Positions 55,241 through 64,000 of a stretch of DNA of 64,000 nt are shown in pieces. The notes beneath the pieces are model-generated. The model was given only the letters and a program-made list of their open reading frames with translations. It was not told the DNA's origin and ran no database searches. The DNA comes from Hippopus hippopus (Eukaryota; Mollusca; Bivalvia; Cardiida; Cardiidae). The stretch is taken from positions 51,102,252-51,166,251 of the forward strand of contig OX328096.1 of the NCBI GenBank assembly GCA_946811185.2, written 5' to 3'. Position 1 is the stretch's first letter. Each line of letters begins with the position of its first letter. Position numbers and translations under genes: made by a program.

Positions 55241-55567
55241 TAAGACAGATTGATTGATTGACTGACTGATTGAATTTGCATTTATTTATCCTCGCCAATA
55301 TGCCAATATTGGCAAAGCCTCCTGAAGACTGTTAGTTTTGTAACAGGCAATGGTGCAAGATAAAGGATGAAACCCATCCTAAGTTATATGTGGTTCTTTA
55401 ACATGCTCAGTGTATTATAGCACCGTCACACAGGACCTCAGTTTAACGTCTCATCCAAAAGACTATTAATTTTAGATGGCTAACGGTGGGGCTTGAACCT
55501 ACACCCTCAAATAACCAAAGACTTGATCTTTATAAGTCCTATGCTCTACCACATGAGCTATGCAGGT
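55241..55567 (-). mobile_element. tRNA-derived SINE, third type
   Basis: On the minus strand CTGCATAGCTCATGTGGTAG (A box) and GTAGGTTCAAGCCCC (B box) form the head; the tail at the left is ATTGATTGATTGACTGACTG. The body differs from the 5280 family. Confidence 0.75.
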
Positions 55568-55905
55568 TTTACTGTACTAGATAGATATTACAGGAGTTCA
55601 AAGCTACTTTTAACTGCACTTCTTAATTATCACACAAACAGCTCACTGCTTATTTCTTTCCTTTAATTTCTTGGTTTTCACTGAATCTAGGATTGGGGGC
55701 TCTGCACTGTTAAGCCAAGGGACACTCAAAGGTCATTAATATCATACTACAAAATGTTTGACTCGGCCATCCAAACTGAAAGAACTTATAAATCAATCAA
55801 ATGTTGCTAAAATCAAACAAAATTTGTTTCAATGGGTAAAAAATTTGTGGGAAGAGGAGACAAAGTGTTTGAAAAGGAAAAAAAATATTGTTAGAAAAGG
55901 AGAAA

Positions 55906-57465
55906 CAGGGCTGAAAAATAGTGATAAAAATAGCTGGGTCCGGGACCTTTTGGCCCTTATAAAAGGAGGGTCCAAAGTATACTTAGGCAGCAGGTGACCC
56001 CCAAAAAAACCTTACCATTTTAATTTGCTTTTACTCTAGTGGCTTCAGTTGAAGACAGATGTTCAAACAAACAATTAGCATATTATGTTGACCAGCATGA
56101 AATTTGCAATTTGGAATATTTTCTTATTGTGTTAGTCTCAGTTGAACGGTTGCATCGTGGAGGGATAGGGTCAAAATGGCCCACTTCCAAAACGGCCTGG
56201 TCCAAACGGCCCACTTTACCGAAACGGCTCAATGTTATGGGTACCAAAACGGCCAACTTTTGAACTACGAATTACTGTTTTATTTCCACCAATTTTGACA
56301 AAGTGAATTTTTTAACTTTCTTTACTCTTATCTATTTTTAAATAATGAATTTTATTTATGGAGCTTGGGCCTCAATTCTCCATACTTGTGTGGGTTATAT
56401 AGACACTCAGCATTCCTATTCATTGTTATAATGCGAGTTCATTTGTCTTCCCCCCCCCCCCCCCGTTCTTTTCTCATGATCAACTGGAATTCTTCTAAAA
56501 AATGTACATGTAGTGGTTGCTTTCCTACACTCTTTTTACCTCAAGTATGCACAAATTACTTATGTTGAAAACGACAGCTCCAAACTTTCTAGAAAGGATA
56601 CATATCTGTACATGCTTCTGTAAATTCGTAGCAAGAGACCATCTCACTCTATGCACATGATCAAAATTCAGGTTATAAGTAAATTTTATAAAACTAATAG
56701 AGTCTAAGTGAATTTTATAAAAGTAACTGTGTGATCCAAATGACGGTTCTTCAGCGTGTTTTAATTCATGACAAAAAATTGGGCCGTTTTGGTACCGGGC
56801 CGTTTCGGCACTGGGTCGTTTTGGTACCGGGCCGTTTTGGAAGTGGGCCGTTTTGACCCCAATCCCATCGTGGAACGAAACCCACGATCAACTTTTATTT
56901 CAATGTTCCAGGTACCAACCCGATCTTTGTTCTCATACTTTCTATCTTCCTCTAATTATGAAAGCTCTGTTTTATTTTCTTCCGGAGTTTTCCGTTTGAT
57001 ATTTAATGAAAACCAAAGTTTGAATAAACGTTTTTTCGTTAACTTTTAGCGAAAAACGCAGACGATATATTCGTAGATTTTAACCGGCTTCACCGCATGT
57101 ACATGTTATTGGTGGTGGACAAACCGGGAACCAGGGAAAACTGTTGATATTACAATGACTTAAATAAGTTTATGTGATAGCGTCCTCGGGCGGCCGGGGT
57201 ACGGAAAAATTTCGAAGTAGATCTAGTTCACTTTTACACGAAGATTGTCCTAAACAAACAGACCTGAACTATCATTAGAATGACTATTCTAAATTTAAGT
57301 CATTCTGAATTTATTTTCGGACATCGGACTTTTTACTTTGAAGACTGAACAGGTCCAACCTCCATTTTGACAGGTCCGTCGGACCCTCGCCTTGTTTTTT
57401 TCCGCCGGTCCGATCTCCATTTCAGTAGGTCCCCGACCTCGGACCAGCGCTATTTCTCAGCCCTG
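55906..57465. mobile_element. hAT-like element CAGGGCTGA type, 1560 bp with a nested insertion
   Basis: Ends are CAGGGCTGAAAAATAG and CTATTTCTCAGCCCTG. It splits a TTAA-MITE: the MITE halves on each side (to 55905 and from 57466) continue each other, with a diverged 7-bp flank (GGAGAAA versus ACTGAAA). Subterminal GGTCC-rich motifs occur at both ends. It carries another element at 56162-56866. Confidence 0.75.
56162..56866. mobile_element. Nested element with GGGAT ends, 705 bp
   Basis: The ends GGGATAGGGTCAAAATGGCC and the complement of the right end (GGGATTGGGGTCAAAACGGC) match closely for about 36 bp, and ATCGTGGA is duplicated exactly on both sides (56154-56161, 56867-56874). AAAACGGCC repeats several times at both ends. 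The 8-bp duplication suggests a hAT-like mechanism. No transposase ORF. Confidence 0.85.
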
Positions 57466-57566
57466 ACTGAAAATTCTGGTTACCAATATTTTCTCCATTC
57501 CCATCAATGTTTTTAAGAAGGCCTCTTCCTCTGGGTCACCAAAACCTGGGATTGTTTGCCACAGGA

Positions 57567-57780
57567 TTAAGCCTTTACCACACAATCCTGACCTTTAACG
57601 ACCCTGAGAAAGAAGCCTTCTAAAAACACTGTAACCAGCATTTTCTCCTTTTTCCACAATATTTTCTATCCTTCCCAAAACAAATTTCAATCTTTCAGTT
57701 GCATTTATTTTGTCGTCTGCAACTGCTTTCAATTTGGATTAGATCTAGTTGTAAACTTTGTCGTCTGGTAAAAGGGTTAA
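57567..57780 (-). mobile_element. TTAA-MITE sharing a TTAA with its neighbour
   Basis: TTAAGCCTTTACCACACAATC, R arm, half palindrome, L arm, ending AAAAGGGTTAA. The first TTAA is also the last of the split copy before it. Confidence 0.82.
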
Positions 57781-57942
57781 CTAGCAGGCAATATATTTTT
57801 TATCAATCAGGTAATTAGAGGTAGGTAAGATATGCCAGGGATTCTGTATGCCTCATTATCAATAAATGATTGAAAACAGCCCTCACTGAGCTAAGCTGTG
57901 AAACCCTCCTGTTTTGTATCTATAGGTAATCCTTGCAAATCC

Positions 57943-58360
57943 TTAACTAACAACACTATTTTAGATTTGTCTAAATTCAAAACACTTGCAGACAAAAAAA
58001 CTAATCATGGTTCAAATAGTGGCAGAAAACATAGTCAGAAAAGGAAGAAATGCTGGTTAGCAGCCAGGGTTTTCCATGACCCCCTATTTCTTTGAATTTT
58101 GACCCCCAAATTTTCTAAATGACCCCAAAACTTCAATATTTGCCTTCTTATCTTCATTTAAAGTGGGTCATTTTGGGTCAAATGACCCCCATAATTATAA
58201 GAGAGTCAAGGGAATACCATGGCAGCATTTTCTCCTTTTCCAACAATGTTTTCTACTCCATCAAAGACAGCAGTCATCATTTGAGGTGCATTGGATTTTT
58301 TGTCTGCAAATGCTCTCAAATAGATCATGTCGAAAAGTTTTGTCACCTGGTAAAGACTGT
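57943..58360. mobile_element. TTAA-MITE, L/L form, split by a 158-bp insertion
   Basis: Both arms are of the L type (CACTTGCAGACAAAAAAAC left, TTTTGTCTGCAAATGC right). The centre GCTGGTTAGCAG / CAGCATTTTC is interrupted at 58064-58221. Confidence 0.78.
58064..58221. mobile_element. Small 158-bp insertion inside a MITE palindrome
   Basis: CCAGGGTTTTCCATGACCCC at the left is weakly mirrored at the right (from the outside CATGGTATTCCCTTGACTC). GCAG is present on both sides. ATGACCCC/GGGTCAT motifs repeat inside. Confidence 0.6.
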
Positions 58361-58434
58361 GACATTATATCATTCTAATGACAAAAGAAACTGTCACAAA
58401 AATATCTTCCACTAACTGCTATACCTGCTACAAT

Positions 58435-59222
58435 CAGTGTTCCCACTAGCTTTTTATTTCAAGGATACACTTACCCCCTGGGCTGAAAATCTGGGGGTAA
58501 GAATTTGATTTCACATTAGCGGATATGACAATAATGTTTCCAAGTTCCAACTAGTGGTAAAGTGATAGTTATTGATGATTTGCAGCATAAAAAATTGTTT
58601 TATACAGATGATTTTATGTAAATTTATTGCTTAAAGTTATTACAAAAGCTGAAAAGACAGTCTGAAGTGACTCTGATCAGACAATGTCAAAATGACATTT
58701 TGTTGTGTCATGGGTTTTTGCGTTTCTTGCAACGATCTATTTTAGTCTATGTCAGTTAATCTTTGGATAGGTTTTTGTACAAGATTTGACATGAAATTGT
58801 CAATAGTGGTAACAAGTAACTTCAAGACCTGTCATTTTACACTAGATAAGAGTAGATGCAAAATGTTGATTGCACTCTGCATTTTTCAGTAAGACAACAA
58901 CATGCATAATTGCTGGATGTCCAGATGTAGAATAAAATGGTTTAAGTTTTTTTTTCTCCATTGATCTACCTGTAAATGTCGCTGTGTGTGTACAAAAGAT
59001 TATATAAAGGTATAGGCCTATGCCCGTGTAGTTTAAAAAGATGAGCAAAGGGAATTCAAAATTATGAAAGGAAAGTTGGAGGGTGAATGAGGAAAATCCC
59101 AAAATGGTCTTTTTCATCCATGTTTTTTCTTATGTGAGGTCTCGCAAGTAACCAATATTTGTTACGTGAACTTTAATTTCATAACGTGATTTATGCAAGA
59201 ATTTGCACAAGTAAGAACACTG
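58435..59222. mobile_element. hAT-like element with CAGTGTTC ends, 788 bp
   Basis: Left CAGTGTTC is mirrored by GAACACTG on the right, flanked by ACAAT on each side (58430-58434, 59223-59227), shorter than a usual hAT duplication. Bases 58610-58850 are related to the internal segments of the elements at 27056 and 47747. Confidence 0.6.
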
Positions 59223-59388
59223 ACAATGTTCTTGAAATTTGCATCAGAAATTTGCATCAATATCAGGTAAAGTGCTATTATCTAACTTTTCCAGGTGTAT
59301 CATATCATTTCATTCCAAACAAAGGCAGAGATGGGCAACAAGGTAGACAAACTTATTAGACACAAACATCCTGGTTATATAATAGAAA

Positions 59389-59604
59389 TTATCCCTTTAC
59401 CACACAATGCCGAGTTTTAACAACTCTGAGGGTGAAGGCTTTTGACAACATGATGGGAAAAGGAGAAAATGCTGGTAAGTGGCATTTCCTCCATTTCCAA
59501 CCTAACAAAGACAGAAATTTTCAACTGAGCTAAATTTAAATCGTTGTCTGCTAATGCTTTCAATTTGATAGAGCCAAAAATTTTGTTATATGGTAAAGAG
59601 TTAA
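59389..59604 (-). mobile_element. TTAA-MITE
   Basis: CCCTTTACCACACAATGCCG, R arm, partly deleted second stem, L arm ending GGTAAAGAGTTAA. Confidence 0.78.
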
Positions 59605-59799
59605 TAGCCATGTTACCAAACCTGAGGTGTTTTGCATTTGAAGCCTGTGAAGATCAATTTCAGTTGCTGCTTGGAATGTGCACACTCTTCTTGATCTACA
59701 CTGAACAACTTCTTTATCTTCAATTATGTGTCTAAAAGGTTTCAAAAGCCTTTCATCAGAGCTTTGAACTAGCCTTGCCATTGTGATGTATTTTGCCAG

Positions 59800-59899
59800 G
59801 TCAATGCTGGTTACCAACATTATTTCTGTATTCCCACATTACCAAAAGCAGTCTTACTCAAGGTTATGAACATATCTAGGAATTGTTTGGCAAATGGGT
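59800..59899 (+). mobile_element. TTAA-MITE, right part
   Basis: AATGCTGGTTACCAAC then R arm ending TTTGGCAAATGGGTTG. Confidence 0.55.
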
Positions 59900-60074
59900 T
59901 GCTCTATATTCTACATAATGTTCTTCTGAAAGGAGAGCAGATATATTTCAACTTGTGTCTCTACATAGTCTTGTCTCAGCCTGCTTGTTTTTTTAAACCT
60001 AAGAAGTTATATAAGCATTTTAAAATCCGGATTCTGAACACAGATCGAACACATGGTTGGTTTTGTTATCTTTT

Positions 60075-60205
60075 CATTCAATCTTTACCAAGTTTTAACA
60101 ACCATTAAGTGTGTGGCTTTGAAAAACATTTAGAGAAATGTAGAAAATGAAGGTTTTCAACTTCTCTACAGTATTTTCTCTTACTGTAAAGACAAATCCA
60201 ACCAT
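60075..60205 (-). mobile_element. TTAA-MITE, left part
   Basis: CTTTACCAAGTTTTAACAACC and a diverged stem. Confidence 0.55.
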
Positions 60206-60372
60206 TTAACTCTTTACCAGACAACAAAATTTTAGACTTGTCCAAATTGAAAGCATGTGTGGATGACAAAGGTGACTGAAATGGAGGAAGTTGTCTTCGA
60301 CAGAGTATAAAACATTGTACAAAGCCTTTCATCCTCGGCCTTGATAAAAAACAATTTTTTGGTACAGGGTCA
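60206..60372 (+). mobile_element. TTAA-MITE with palindrome deleted
   Basis: TTAACTCTTTACCAGACAAC, L arm, then directly R arm ending GGTACAGGGTCA. Confidence 0.7.
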
Positions 60373-60546
60373 TCCAGTAGGCCACTAAGAGCGACTCAAG
60401 GCACTTTCGCAGCCAGTGTATATCAAGATCAGACTGCACAGAAAGATCTTGATCCATATCTTATGGTAAGGAGATATTTTTCCCCAAATATAACTTTGAA
60501 AGAGCAATACATGTATATGGGTCTTCTATCAGCTGGTAAGTTTCAT

Positions 60547-60776
60547 TTAACTCTTTACCACACAGTCCCGAGTTTTAACAACCTTGAAGAAAAAGCCTTT
60601 TGAAAACATTGTGGGAAAAGGAGAAAATGCTGGTAACCAGCATTTTCTCCTTTTCCCACAATGTTTTCTACCTTTCCCAAAACCACTTTCAGTTTTTTGA
60701 ACCACATTTATTTTGTCGTCTGCAAATGCTTTGAATTTGGACCAGTCCAAAATTTTGTCGTTTGGTAAAGAGTTAA
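60547..60776 (-). mobile_element. TTAA-MITE, near consensus, 230 bp (first of three in a row)
   Basis: TTAA at both ends; perfect palindrome at 60597-60671; R arm left, L arm right. Confidence 0.93.
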
Positions 60777-60780
60777 CTTA

Positions 60781-61006
60781 TTAACCCTTCACCACAAAAT
60801 CCTGAGTTTTAACCACCTTGATGAAAAAGGTCTTTGAAAGTATTATGGGAATAGGAGAAAATGCTGGTAACCAACATTTCTCCTTTCCCCAGAATGTTTT
60901 CTACCCTTCCAAAGGCATACTTCATATTTTGAGTCACATTAATTTGTCATCTGCAATGCTTTCAATCTCGACCAACTTTTAACATTCTGTCATTTAGTAA
61001 AGAGCT
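60781..61006 (-). mobile_element. TTAA-MITE (second of three in a row)
   Basis: TTAACCCTTCACCACAAAATC start; ends GTAAAGAGCTGA followed by GCAGG. Confidence 0.85.
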
Positions 61007-61013
61007 GAGCAGG

Positions 61014-61239
61014 TTAACCCTTTACCAATCCCAAGTTTTAACGACCCTGAGAAAGAAGTCTTTTAAAAACATTGTGGAAAAAAGAGAAAATGCGGGTAAC
61101 CAGCATTTTCTCCTTTTCCAACAATGTTTTCCACTCCATCAAAGACAAACCACATCATTTTAGTGCCATTTAAACTGTTGTCTGCTATTACTTTTCGGTC
61201 TGGAGAAGTCAACATTTTTGTCCTTAGGAAAAGAGTTAA
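61014..61239 (-). mobile_element. TTAA-MITE (third of three in a row)
   Basis: TTAACCCTTTACCAATCCC start; ends AAAAGAGTTAA followed again by GCAGGTTAA. Confidence 0.85.
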
Positions 61240-61499
61240 GCAGGTTAAGGGTCAAGGTAATTATAAATGCACTGGAACAAAGTGAAAGGATTACTATCCC
61301 TACAATAGTACAAAAGAACATTATTGAACTGCATACTGTACTTCTTGCATTTCAAGATAAAGATCAACAATTCATTATTTGTGGGAACAAATACATGAAC
61401 AATAAAAAAAATCATTAAATATGATATGCATACAGCAAGCTTTATAGTACATGAAACAAAAAGGAGAAACAGTTTCAAGGAATGCTTAGTAATGAATGA

Positions 61500-61735
61500 T
61501 ACAGGAGAATGAATGTTGGAGAGCAACATCTCCTTTAACAATAATGTTTTCAAAAACCTTCCTCAGAGTTGATAAAATATAAATTTGTTTCCTAAAGGTT
61601 TAAAACCTTTTACCAGTCTGTCAAGATTTTAACCTTGTTCAAATTTAACCATTTAAAACACAATTCCGAGTTTTATCAACCCAGACAATGAAATCTTGAA
61701 GCATTGTGAAAAAAGTAGAAAATGCTGGTGTCTAG
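61500..61735. mobile_element. Two TTAA-MITE fragments
   Basis: A degenerate palindrome with R-arm traces (to about 61605), then a left part beginning TTAACCATTTAAAACACAATT (61645-61735). Confidence 0.5.
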
Positions 61736-62124
61736 TTTGTCTTGGCCTTATACCTTTTATGGCACATTCCTATGTTTACAGGTACAGCCATACTGTTTTC
61801 AGCCATTTTTCAACCAGCTTTTAACCCATTTTATCCTTACTTTATGAACCAGTCACTCTAAGTATCTTCATGCCAAATGTTGGCCCAGACAGCTGCAAGG
61901 TTTCACATACAGTATTATGATGGATACAAAATGCATTTCATGTTTTGGAGGCTTTGAAAGCAATCAGTGTTGTCATTCCCTGTTTTAAATGCATACAAAT
62001 CCCTTGACTTTTTCTATCCCTTACACCATATGTATTGATAATTTATTTATCTTTACATAGCTGAGCCATTCTTTCAAGTTTTATAAGAGTTTTTCTCTCT
62101 CTAGCTGTATGGATGTATTGTTAA
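61736..62124. other. No feature recognised
   Basis: Nothing recognised. Confidence 0.4.
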
Positions 62125-62547
62125 AGGATCCTGAGAAGGAAACCTTATAAAAAAAATATTATGGGGACAGGAGAAAATGCTAGAAACAAGCATTTTTTCC
62201 CCTTTTCCACGTTTTCTAATCTTTCAACCCTTTACCAGACGACAAAATTTTGGCCTTGTCCAAATTGAAAGTATTTGCAGACCGCAATTTCAATGTGGCT
62301 CAACTGGAGCAATTTTTCTTTGGTATGGTAGGAAACATTGTGGGAAAAGGAGAAAATGCTGGTTACCAGCATTTCTCCTTTTCCCAAAATGTTTTCAAAC
62401 GGCTCCTTTCCCAGGGTCTATAATATTCGGCATTGTGTGATAAAGGGTTACAGACAATTCCAATCATGTGAGCAACATTGAATTTTTCGTCTGCAAATGC
62501 TTTTAAATCAGGTAAGTCTTAAATTTTGTTGTATGGTAAAGAGTTAA
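62125..62547 (-). mobile_element. TTAA-MITE split by another TTAA-MITE
   Basis: R arm and palindrome at 62125-62223; L arm (TTTTTCGTCTGCAAATGC) resumes at about 62452 and ends GGTAAAGAGTTAA. Confidence 0.78.
62224..62451 (+). mobile_element. TTAA-MITE inserted in another copy
   Basis: TCAACCCTTTACCAGACGAC start, full L arm, palindrome, R arm ending ATAAAGGGTTAC. It interrupts the host MITE in its L arm. Confidence 0.8.
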
Positions 62548-62574
62548 AGAATTTGCTGACTACAAATCTAAAGT

Positions 62575-62720
62575 GAATCAGTGATAGGATTTCTCTTGAA
62601 ATAGTCAAAAAACATTGCTGAGAAATTACTATTACTATCATTTTTTCCTTTCCACAATTCTGCATACACTCTCTTCCTCAGGGCCATAAAAGTATGGGGT
62701 TGTTTTGTACATGAGTGTTC
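62575..62720 (+). mobile_element. Degenerate TTAA-MITE
   Basis: AAAAAACATTGCTGAGAAAT and CTCTTCCTCAGGGCCAT; L arm lost. Confidence 0.45.
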
Positions 62721-62880
62721 AGTAAAGTGTTAAAATAAACCCCAATCAAAATTTTCTCCAGATCCATTTGTCAGTTGTTTTGTAAAGGGTTACAGGGAAT
62801 CTGCTTTACAATAAATTCTGATTTGTTAATAAATCTGAATGTGTGATTGATTCTGTATTAATTACTTCATTAATCAATGT

Positions 62881-63025
62881 TTAGCCCTTTACCAGACAAC
62901 AAAATTTTAGATTTGTCCAAATTGAAAGGATATGCAGACAACTAATTAAAAGTGGTTTACATGAGGAAATTTATTTGTCTCTGAAAAGGTTGAAAACATT
63001 ATGGGAAAAGAAGAAAATACTGTGA
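62881..63025 (+). mobile_element. TTAA-MITE, left half
   Basis: TTAGCCCTTTACCAGACAAC, L arm, first stem half, then unrelated sequence. Confidence 0.7.
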
Positions 63026-63287
63026 AAGAATTGTGACGACAAACATTTACATGCTGTCAGAGAAATTTAACCATGATACAGTGGAAAAGATTGGACATTA
63101 CTTGTACCATCACGATCTGTTATAGTAGAGGGCATTTGGAAGCAATGCAGATATACTAGTAGAAGAAGCAATGGTTTGGTACAAGCAATCACCTGCTATT
63201 CCCTCAATGTTTCCACAACTAGCAAAAAAAATTTTCACTTTCCCTCATGCATTAATGTTTTGTCACTTTAGTGACCAACTTGTACTT

Positions 63288-63480
63288 AACTCTTTCCAGG
63301 ATGACAACAAGATGACAACAATACAGACACAAAATTATTGGAAAGTATTTGCAGATGACAAATCAAATATGGCCCAATTGCTAAAAATTATCTATATGAG
63401 GATTTAAAATGTTATACCTTTTGGAAAAGGAGGAAAATGCTGATTACCAACATTTTCTTTCTCTCCTGTTTTCTATTGCC
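63288..63480 (+). mobile_element. TTAA-MITE, R arm lost
   Basis: TTAACTCTTTCCAGGATGAC, L arm TTTGCAGATGACAAATC, damaged palindrome. Confidence 0.62.
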
Positions 63481-63882
63481 ATCCTTCTCAGGTGGTAAAC
63501 ACTTTGGTGTATAGCTAGTGAAACTTTTACGAAGATCTTTGTTTTACCTCTAAGGAATATTGTCACAGCATAGAAAGTCATCATTAATTTTCCTTTTAAT
63601 TACCAAAATAAGTCTCCTAAAGCACTAAATGAACACTTAAATGATGTGACATCCTTCTGGTACACATATGCACAAAGTCTTAGGTGTGTCCCTACATTAA
63701 TTATCTTATCAGGCGAAATTAAATTATCACTAATTGAAACACTAATTATCAGTGTTCTATTCCTAGTTTCCAAATATAGATCCAACATTAATTAGGATGC
63801 ATCTGTGGTTGATACAAAATTCTTTTATATGGTTTGCAAAAGAGGAAAATTAAGAAAATAGCAGTGGGGAAAGAAAAGATAC
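63481..63882. other. No feature recognised
   Basis: Nothing recognised. Confidence 0.4.
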
Positions 63883-64000
63883 TTGTTTTACCAAAGAATC
63901 CCACATTCAAACAACCCCAAGAAAAAAGGCTTTTAAAAACATTGTGGAAAGGAGAGAAAACATTGAAAAAATGGTGAAGGAATAGACCAGTGTTACATAC
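63883..64000 (-). mobile_element. TTAA-MITE cut by the window end
   Basis: TTGTTTTACCAAAGAATCCC, R-arm body AACAACCCCAAGAAAAAAGGC, first stem half mutated. Confidence 0.65.

Larger units (their letters stand above)
55730..57570 (+). mobile_element. TTAA-MITE split by the CAGGGCTGA element
   Basis: L arm and first stem half at 55730-55905, second stem half and R arm (GGGTCACCAAAACCTGGGAT) at 57466-57570, ending TTAA. Confidence 0.75.

Overview
The window reads as nuclear DNA of an animal, most probably a bivalve mollusc. It is AT-rich and has almost no long open reading frames. Its exons are short, with GT..AG splice sites, and it is packed with transposon families of a kind typical of bivalve genomes: tRNA-headed SINEs, rolling-circle-like elements with terminal hairpins, piggyBac-like MITEs and hAT-like elements. 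The assignment to bivalves is inference from general knowledge of these repeats; the sequence itself proves only an animal.

Host gene. Three exons on the minus strand (54278-54329, 53234-53331, 24234-24379) splice in phase into an ankyrin-repeat segment that matches the N-terminal part of Caskin, a CASK-interacting scaffold protein. The intron between the second and third of these exons is about 28.9 kb and fills nearly half of the window. Exons upstream (beyond 54.3 kb) and downstream (below 24.2 kb) were not found here. Two further minus-strand ORFs (42565-42810 and 30366-30620) are not recognised.

Mobile DNA. The dominant repeat is one MITE family, called TTAA-MITE here, with more than 70 full or partial copies, by my coordinates roughly a fifth of the window. 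A full copy is about 230 bp. It begins and ends with TTAA plus CYCTTTACCA and has two different arms around a near-perfect 66-base palindrome. 'L arm' below means the arm carrying TTTGCAGACGACAAA; 'R arm' means the arm carrying CAGGGTCGTTAAAA. Strand + means L arm on the left. The only coding transposon is a nearly intact Tc1/mariner element (17045-18578) encoding a 341-aa transposase with DD35E spacing. Other elements are hAT-like non-autonomous elements with CAGGG/CAGTG ends (27056-28522, 31982-32825, 47747-50416, 55906-57465, 58435-59222), two large fold-back elements (14011-14925, 33009-34652), a pogo-like element (23141-23936), rolling-circle-like elements with 145-bp tandem units (window start, 19.3-20.5 kb, 51.1-52.6 kb and two short ones), two close copies of a 0.6-kb hairpin-ended element, and about fifteen SINE copies.

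Layout. 1-16.7 kb: a truncated 145-bp-unit array, then TTAA-MITEs and SINEs, with a fold-back element sitting inside a SINE. 16.8-18.6 kb: Tc1 element with a duplicated end. 18.6-24.2 kb: MITEs, a 145-bp array and a pogo-like element. 24.2-53.2 kb: the giant Caskin intron, holding most of the hAT-like, fold-back and hairpin-ended elements. 53.2-54.6 kb: two Caskin exons wedged between MITEs. 54.6-64 kb: a SINE, a three-level nest of elements and a quasi-tandem row of three MITEs. I see no bacterial genes, CRISPR array, rRNA or free-standing tRNA gene.
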